The notes beneath the pieces were generated by a model, which did no database searches, was not told the origin of the DNA, and worked only from the letters and a program-made list of their open reading frames with translations. A stretch of DNA of 8,905 nucleotides, from the NCBI GenBank assembly GCA_023268595.1, contig JALQUD010000038.1:1-8905 (forward strand), given 5' to 3'. Position numbers and translations under genes: made by a program. Below, in pieces: positions 5,899-8,905 of the stretch. The DNA comes from Candidatus Saccharimonadia bacterium. Its GTDB lineage: Bacteria > Patescibacteriota > Saccharimonadia > Saccharimonadales > UBA4665. Within the stretch, counting starts at the first letter, position 1. The number at the start of each line of letters is the position of its first letter.

Positions 5899-6393
5899 AT
5901 GAAGAAGCCTAAGATTGCCGAGCTGTCCGCTATTCTCAATCCGGTACTCGAAAAAACTGGCTACATTGAGTTCGGTTTAGATAAGCCGGAAATCGGTAAA
6001 GATGTCTTCGTCGGCTTCAACTGCTTGGACGGCAAATCAGATCGTGCAGATTATGACAGCAGAAGAACTCTTGAAAAACTGGTCAAGAAGTCGCTTGAAG
6101 ACACTAACTGGCGACTTATGAGCGAAGGCGTTTCTTACCGCCTCGGCTACTTAACTGGTCGACTTCGTGCTTATGAACGCGAAGATGACTTACTCCGCCT
6201 AGTAGCTAAGAGCGAAAACTTAGAACTGCTCTATCGCCCGCATTGTGGCAACCAGCCGCTCTGCGGCTATACGACCAGCAACGACCGATGCCTCACTGCC
6301 GCCATTCCGAATGGTCGATATGAGCTCGCCTGCAGTGTCGCGGATATCGCGATCACCGTTCACCACCCAGGAAAGATCTTGGCCTTGATCTAG
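5899..6393 (+). CDS. C-terminal piece of the broken zinc-ribbon gene, running antisense into the kinase gene
   Basis: This 164-residue frame lies directly downstream of the TAG at 5881-5883 and in phase with the preceding piece; the five codons between TAG and ATG (DDIKE) also read as coding. The first about 107 residues look like a real globular protein (KKPKIAELSAILNPVLEK, VFVGFNCLDGKSDRADYDSR, TNWRLMSEGVSYRLGYLTGR). From about 6220 on, the frame lies on the opposite strand of the kinase-like gene and composition changes (HCGNQPLCGYTTSNDRCLTA), so the last about 56 residues are probably not ancestral. There is no ribosome site before the ATG, so independent translation is doubtful unless it is coupled to termination at the TAG 15 nt upstream. 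Confidence 0.5.
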   Translation: MKKPKIAELSAILNPVLEKTGYIEFGLDKPEIGKDVFVGFNCLDGKSDRADYDSRRTLEKLVKKSLEDTNWRLMSEGVSYRLGYLTGRLRAYEREDDLLRLVAKSENLELLYRPHCGNQPLCGYTTSNDRCLTAAIPNGRYELACSVADIAITVHHPGKILALI

Positions 6394-6954
6394 TGACCAT
6401 TCAAGATTTGCCACACCCTCTCGTACTCGCTTACGCAGGTCGTCTTCATTGCCGTTCCCGGCGCGCTCCGCCAATCGACCTTGCCAAACTTCTGGTGGTA
6501 CAGCGATAGCAACTTTGTGGATTCTACGAAAGGGCAGCACTTCAAGACCGGGAAGTGAGGTCGGCATAGTATCGAGCATTGAGTAAGGAGCGCCGTAGCT
6601 ATCAATATTCGACCCGTACACGTTACCCGTGGTCGGGTGGACAATTACCTGTACGAGCTTCCGGCCTTGAACATCGTCACGAATCTGACCTAAAGTCGGT
6701 GTATCGTGAGCGAGAAAATTATAAGTCCCACCATCTTCATTCGGACGCTGCGGCCGAGTCGTAAAGCTTCGAACTCGACCAAACTCACTATCGAGTTCAA
6801 TGGTGGCGTTCATAATTGCCGACTTACCAACTGCAAAGGGGCCGATAAGCGGCACAAGCTCCCGTTGCCGTAGAATATCTGCAATTTCATTAGAAGCCTC
6901 ATAGCCATCGGCTAAAACGCTAATTTCATCCACGAGATGCTCAACGGTTGACAT
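6220..6954 (-). CDS. Guanylate-kinase-like P-loop nucleotide kinase, 244 aa
   Basis: A P-loop kinase of the guanylate kinase family. After an N-terminal helix of about 34 residues come the Walker A GPFAVGKS (residues 38-45), then SFTTRPQRPNEDGGTYNF (63-80), which matches the GMP-binding stretch of Gmk (S-x-TTR-x-x-R-x-GE...Y-x-F), then VYGS (112-115) and a lid-like segment RLAERAGNGNEDDLRKRV (160-177). Bacterial Gmk is usually about 200 residues; this one has extra N- and C-terminal helices and differs in detail, so it is probably an accessory relative and its substrate could be another (deoxy)nucleotide. The frame is open further upstream to 7155, but that part lies antisense to the glycosylase gene. 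The ATG at 6954 sits 7 nt after a -10 box. It is divergent from the glycosylase gene and overlaps the convergent broken zinc-ribbon frame. Confidence 0.82.
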   Translation of the reverse strand: MSTVEHLVDEISVLADGYEASNEIADILRQRELVPLIGPFAVGKSAIMNATIELDSEFGRVRSFTTRPQRPNEDGGTYNFLAHDTPTLGQIRDDVQGRKLVQVIVHPTTGNVYGSNIDSYGAPYSMLDTMPTSLPGLEVLPFRRIHKVAIAVPPEVWQGRLAERAGNGNEDDLRKRVREGVANLEWSLDQGQDLSWVVNGDRDIRDTAGELISTIRNGGSEASVVAGRIAAERLVATMRAIEQF

Positions 6955-6976
6955 ATGGTCTTTTATAACACTTAAT
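6948..6976 (+). promoter_or_regulatory. Promoter of the glycosylase gene, leaderless geometry
   Basis: A perfect TTGACA (6948-6953), 17 bp, then CTTAAT (6971-6976, 4 of 6); AATAAT at 6974-6979 is an alternative -10. Start of transcription is expected at about 6983, which is the A of the ATG. The -35 box overlaps the start codon of the divergent kinase gene. Confidence 0.55.
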
Positions 6977-6990
6977 AATCGTATGAGCAA
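6962..6990 (-). promoter_or_regulatory. Promoter of the kinase gene, leaderless geometry
   Basis: On the minus strand: TTGCTC (6990-6985, 3 of 6), 17 bp, TATAAA (6967-6962) preceded by TGT, an extended -10. Start of transcription is expected at about 6955, next to the ATG at 6954. The -35 overlaps the first codons of the glycosylase gene, so the two promoters are interleaved and polymerases would exclude each other. Confidence 0.55.
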
Positions 6991-7648
6991 AAGCTTATCC
7001 TTATTTACGCAAAAACCTGAGTTCAAACTATGGCTGGATGAGCTGGCCACAATGCCTAGTACACCGTTAGCGGAGAATTTATACGACAATAGCCCGATTG
7101 GTCTAATTCGGCGAGCGAATCTTAAGAGGTATTTCGAGAAGATGGCACAGTTCAAGCCCTCCGTCTTGCTTATAGGAGAAGCGCCAGGCTACCAGGGGAC
7201 GCGTCGCACTGGCGTGCCGTTTGCCAGCGAACATATTATTAGCGGCATGATGCCGAACGTGCCATTTTTTGAAGAAGGCAGCTCATTTCAACGCGCCTTC
7301 GATGATCGCCTATATAAAGAGCCCACCTCCACCATCATGTGGCGCACGATCACCCAGTATGATAAGCTTCCTCTTTTATGGGCGGTCTTTCCGCTACATC
7401 CGCATCAGCCTGATAACTTTAATACAAATCGCACTCCTACCCGTGTAGAAGTTGTATCTGCAAAAAACCATCTTACGAAGTTCATTGAACTTACAGAAGT
7501 AGAGACAGTTTTAGCACTTGGCAATACTGCCAAGGCTACGCTCGATGATCTTGGCGTCATCACCCAGAAACTGCGTCATCCAGCAAGGGGCGGCGGGCCT
7601 ACATTCGCAAAGCAACTAGCCGACTTTATGTCCCGTTCTCAGGAGTAG
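6983..7648 (+). CDS. Uracil-DNA glycosylase superfamily protein, 221 aa
   Basis: Member of the uracil-DNA glycosylase fold, which removes uracil or other altered bases from DNA. Motif A is LLIGEAPGYQGTRRTGVPF (residues 62-80, the GEAPG loop), and motif B is LRHPARGGGPTF (197-208), the HP-x-x loop that inserts into the minor groove. Between them are LPLLWAVFPLHPHQP (129-143) and VLALGNTAKATL (177-188), the expected strands of the core. Length fits single-domain members. There are no cysteines, so it lacks the iron-sulphur cluster of families 4 and 5, and the motif A residues after GEAPG (YQG) differ from those of classical Ung. Specificity therefore cannot be read. The start is the ATG at 6983, at the predicted transcription start. 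A weak stem-loop (CTCAG/CTGAG with GTAG/CTAC, 7638-7670) spans the stop codon without a T-tract. Confidence 0.85.
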   Translation: MSKSLSLFTQKPEFKLWLDELATMPSTPLAENLYDNSPIGLIRRANLKRYFEKMAQFKPSVLLIGEAPGYQGTRRTGVPFASEHIISGMMPNVPFFEEGSSFQRAFDDRLYKEPTSTIMWRTITQYDKLPLLWAVFPLHPHQPDNFNTNRTPTRVEVVSAKNHLTKFIELTEVETVLALGNTAKATLDDLGVITQKLRHPARGGGPTFAKQLADFMSRSQE

Positions 7649-7689
7649 TATTTTCCCTACAACCACTGAGAGTATGCAATATCGGACAG

Positions 7690-7718
7690 TATACAGAGTT
7701 GCAATAAAATGTTATAAA
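7690..7718 (+). promoter_or_regulatory. Candidate promoter of the 272-aa gene
   Basis: TATACA (7690-7695, 4 of 6), 17 bp, TATAAA (7713-7718) preceded by TGT, an extended -10, in an AT-rich gap. A start at about 7725 gives a leader of about 42 nt with a proper ribosome site, unlike the leaderless genes to the left. Confidence 0.5.
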
Positions 7719-7754
7719 TACCTATGTCAGATTCGTGAGAAAACGACAAAAGAC

Positions 7755-7759
7755 AGGAG
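7755..7759 (+). promoter_or_regulatory. Ribosome binding site supporting a TTG start at 7767
   Basis: AGGAG lies 7 nt before TTG. The in-frame ATG at 7674 would place the start upstream of the likely promoter and would add residues encoded by AT-rich, non-coding-looking DNA. Confidence 0.65.
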
Positions 7760-7766
7760 TCAGACC

Positions 7767-8585
7767 TTGACTGTCGATCTGGTTGCCTTTCGGCACGAAG
7801 ACGAGACGGACACGGAATATCTGCGTGGACTGCCACGAACCGAGCAGTTCGGTGACCGGAAGTTCCCGCATCCCGACACCTACCACCATGCCGTTGCTGC
7901 TGAGACGGTGGACAGTGATCTGTCCGAGAGGGCGCGCCACTACGCCGAAGCTCAGCGCGACTGGCATGTGCGCGGCCAGAACGGCTGCCAGTTCGCAAGG
8001 CTGGTCGCCAAGGACGCCGAGCTGATGGGCTGGGACTACGCCGTCTACGGTGGAGATCCTCAGGCGGTCACGTCGCAGCTCGTCGCCGAGCTGAACGCAC
8101 AGGTCGCGGACGCCATCGAGCGACCCGAGACCAACGTGCTGAGCCTCCTGATGCCGCAGGTCGTGCATGCTCGTGATGCGGTGCAGATCATGCGCCTGCT
8201 GGCCGAGTACAGCGACTTCTGGCTGGAGCGCGACGAGATGACCAACGACGGCCAGGCGCTGTACCTCCGCTACCCCGTGGTGGATACGCAGGCCTGGGTC
8301 ATGGCGTTCGCTCCGTTCGACTTCCTGCCGAACACTCGGCGGGGACCGTTCTTTGAGCTGGCCATCCGCGTCAAGCCAAAGCCCGAGTGGCTGTACCACC
8401 GGCTCAACCAGGATCGCGAACTCTCCCACCTTGCGGATGTACCGCTGGTGATGAGCGCGCAGTACTGGGACAATCGGTTCAACAGCACGCTCAGCCGTAC
8501 CCGGCGCATTCTGGGCGGCGAGCCTGACCAAGTGTCCGCCGCTAAGGCGACACTCGTGGTTCCGGCAGACCGCCTAGGCGAGTAG
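7767..8585 (+). CDS. Hypothetical protein, 272 aa, possibly YqcI/YcgG-like
   Basis: Soluble GC-rich gene product of 272 residues, started at TTG after an AGGAG. Visible stretches: GCQFARLVAKDAELMGWDYA followed by VYGG (73-96), NVLSLLMPQV (123-132), WVMAFAPFDFLPNTRRGPFF (177-196) and YWDNRFNSTLSRTRRILGG (233-251). The C-x-x-AR ... VYG pattern near residue 80 followed by an S-L-L segment and a late R-R-x-x-x-F block loosely recalls the YqcI/YcgG family, some members of which are N-oxygenases; this is a weak resemblance from memory. The long opposite-strand frame over the same bases is rich in His, Arg and Val and has no start signals, so it is a shadow. The stop is followed at once by the GTG of the MOSC gene, indicating co-translation. 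Base composition differs sharply from the AT-rich genes to the left. Confidence 0.8.
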   Translation: MTVDLVAFRHEDETDTEYLRGLPRTEQFGDRKFPHPDTYHHAVAAETVDSDLSERARHYAEAQRDWHVRGQNGCQFARLVAKDAELMGWDYAVYGGDPQAVTSQLVAELNAQVADAIERPETNVLSLLMPQVVHARDAVQIMRLLAEYSDFWLERDEMTNDGQALYLRYPVVDTQAWVMAFAPFDFLPNTRRGPFFELAIRVKPKPEWLYHRLNQDRELSHLADVPLVMSAQYWDNRFNSTLSRTRRILGGEPDQVSAAKATLVVPADRLGE

Positions 8586-8905
8586 GTGCCGGACGCGCTA
8601 CGGGTTGCATCGCTTCACATCAAGCCCAGAAAGGCTGCTCCGATGCAAGAAGTGTCAACGATGACGCTTCGGAGCGGCCAAGGGATCGCGAACGATGCTA
8701 ACCCGTCCGGTAGGACGCCACGCCAAGTGACAATCGGCCTAACCGAAAGTCTGGCGGCGCATGGCGTTTCGTCGCAAGGGGCACGATGCAACATCGTCTT
8801 AGCTGACGACGCTGAAATTCGTGCCGGTGCGGTGCTGGCGATAGATGGCGTGATGCTGCGAGTCACCATGTCTTGCGAACCGTGTAACTACGGTGCTCGC
8901 ATGGC
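8586..8905 (+). CDS. MOSC-domain protein, N-terminal 106 residues; 3' end outside window
   Basis: Starts with GTG immediately after the TAG of the preceding gene, in the same frame. The sequence follows small bacterial MOSC proteins: RVASLHIKPRKAAPMQEV (6-23), then the R-x-GQGI-x-x-D segment (29-37), GRTPRQVTIG (42-51), RCNIVL (67-72), a beta-rich stretch, and SCEPC (96-100). The C-terminal-side cysteine of MOSC domains is the residue proposed to carry sulphur in molybdenum-cofactor sulphurases and related reductases, and C97 and C100 are the candidates here. The usual GDRY-like block reads NDAN, which is a departure. Small stand-alone MOSC proteins are usually about 140-180 residues, so a third or more is missing. 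An alternative ATG at codon 20 would cut off the first conserved strand. Confidence 0.8.
   Translation, partial: MPDALRVASLHIKPRKAAPMQEVSTMTLRSGQGIANDANPSGRTPRQVTIGLTESLAAHGVSSQGARCNIVLADDAEIRAGAVLAIDGVMLRVTMSCEPCNYGARM

Larger units (their letters stand above)
5195..6393 (+). pseudogene. Broken gene for a double zinc-ribbon protein (frameshift, in-frame TAG, fused 3' end)
   Basis: Three coding-like pieces read as one protein. Piece 1 (frame of 5195) gives PEYDPVFNEERNAQASDE and stays coding-like to about 5266. Piece 2, in the frame of 5356, is open from 5266 and reads SEHSSHSYGSDHAHSDEA and RDQHIRDW before its first ATG at 5356. Piece 3 is in the same frame after one TAG at 5881-5883, reading KEDNKHI, stop, DDIKEMKKPKIAEL. 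An AGGAG at 5182-5186 stands where a ribosome site should be, but no ATG, GTG or TTG follows in the piece 1 frame. After about 6220 the frame runs antisense over the kinase gene, so the original 3' end seems lost. The frame change needs one base lost or two gained near 5267. Assembly error could explain the frameshift but less easily the TAG. Four CxxC pairs suggest two zinc ribbons. Function unknown. Confidence 0.65.

Noticed and set aside
6955..7155. N-terminal extension of the kinase to an upstream ATG at 7155
   Set aside because: The extension is antisense to the glycosylase coding sequence, and the promoter lies after it.
7722..8531. 269-residue minus-strand frame
   Set aside because: Composition (His, Arg, Val, Leu rich, few aromatic residues) is that of an antisense shadow, and the plus strand has a ribosome site, a promoter and a plausible protein.
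8583..8588. Second internal TAG as evidence for UAG recoding
   Set aside because: The MOSC domain begins at the GTG right after it, as MOSC proteins normally do, so this is an ordinary gene boundary.
1..8905. CRISPR array, rRNA, transposase or integrase
   Set aside because: No spaced direct repeats, rRNA sequence or recombinase motifs were seen on either strand.

Overview
The window reads as bacterial chromosome in three compositional zones. Bases 1-4090 are moderately GC-rich and carry a minus-strand ubiquinol oxidase operon (cyoA, then cyoB running off the left edge), a plus-strand two-helix membrane protein and a minus-strand membrane-anchored trypsin-like protease. Bases about 4100-7750 are more AT-rich. 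They begin at a tRNA-Gln(UUG) gene and hold accessory genes. Bases 7767-8905 are GC-rich again, with an unrecognised 272-residue protein followed directly by the start of a MOSC-domain protein. I suspect a soil or groundwater Saccharibacteria (TM7) or related lineage, because compact genomes of that group are known to carry a bo3-type oxidase and because several promoters here sit at leaderless distance from their start codons. This is inference; the sequence alone does not fix the taxon.

The tRNA-Gln looks like an integration hotspot. The last 22 nt of the mature tRNA, including CCA, are repeated exactly about 170 bp downstream. Between the copies lie a strong intrinsic terminator and a GC-rich element with three hairpins. 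The element is closed by an 11-bp inverted repeat, one arm of which lies in the repeated T-arm and the other is an inverted T-arm fragment.

The accessory zone then carries: a 183-aa protein of unknown function with an FYCDW motif; a four-CxxC zinc-ribbon gene that appears decayed (no start codon in the first frame, a frameshift near 5267, an in-frame TAG at 5881-5883, and a 3' end that runs antisense into the next gene); and a divergent pair made of a guanylate-kinase-like P-loop protein (minus) and a uracil-DNA-glycosylase-superfamily protein (plus). The divergent pair shares a 28-bp intergenic space with interleaved promoters, and both start codons fall about where transcription should begin.

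Working together: CyoA and CyoB form the core of a quinol-oxidising, oxygen-reducing proton pump. The protease acts outside the membrane. The kinase/glycosylase pair is the best candidate for an uncharacterised system, with a possible role in nucleotide or base quality control or in defence. No integrase, transposase or CRISPR array is visible.
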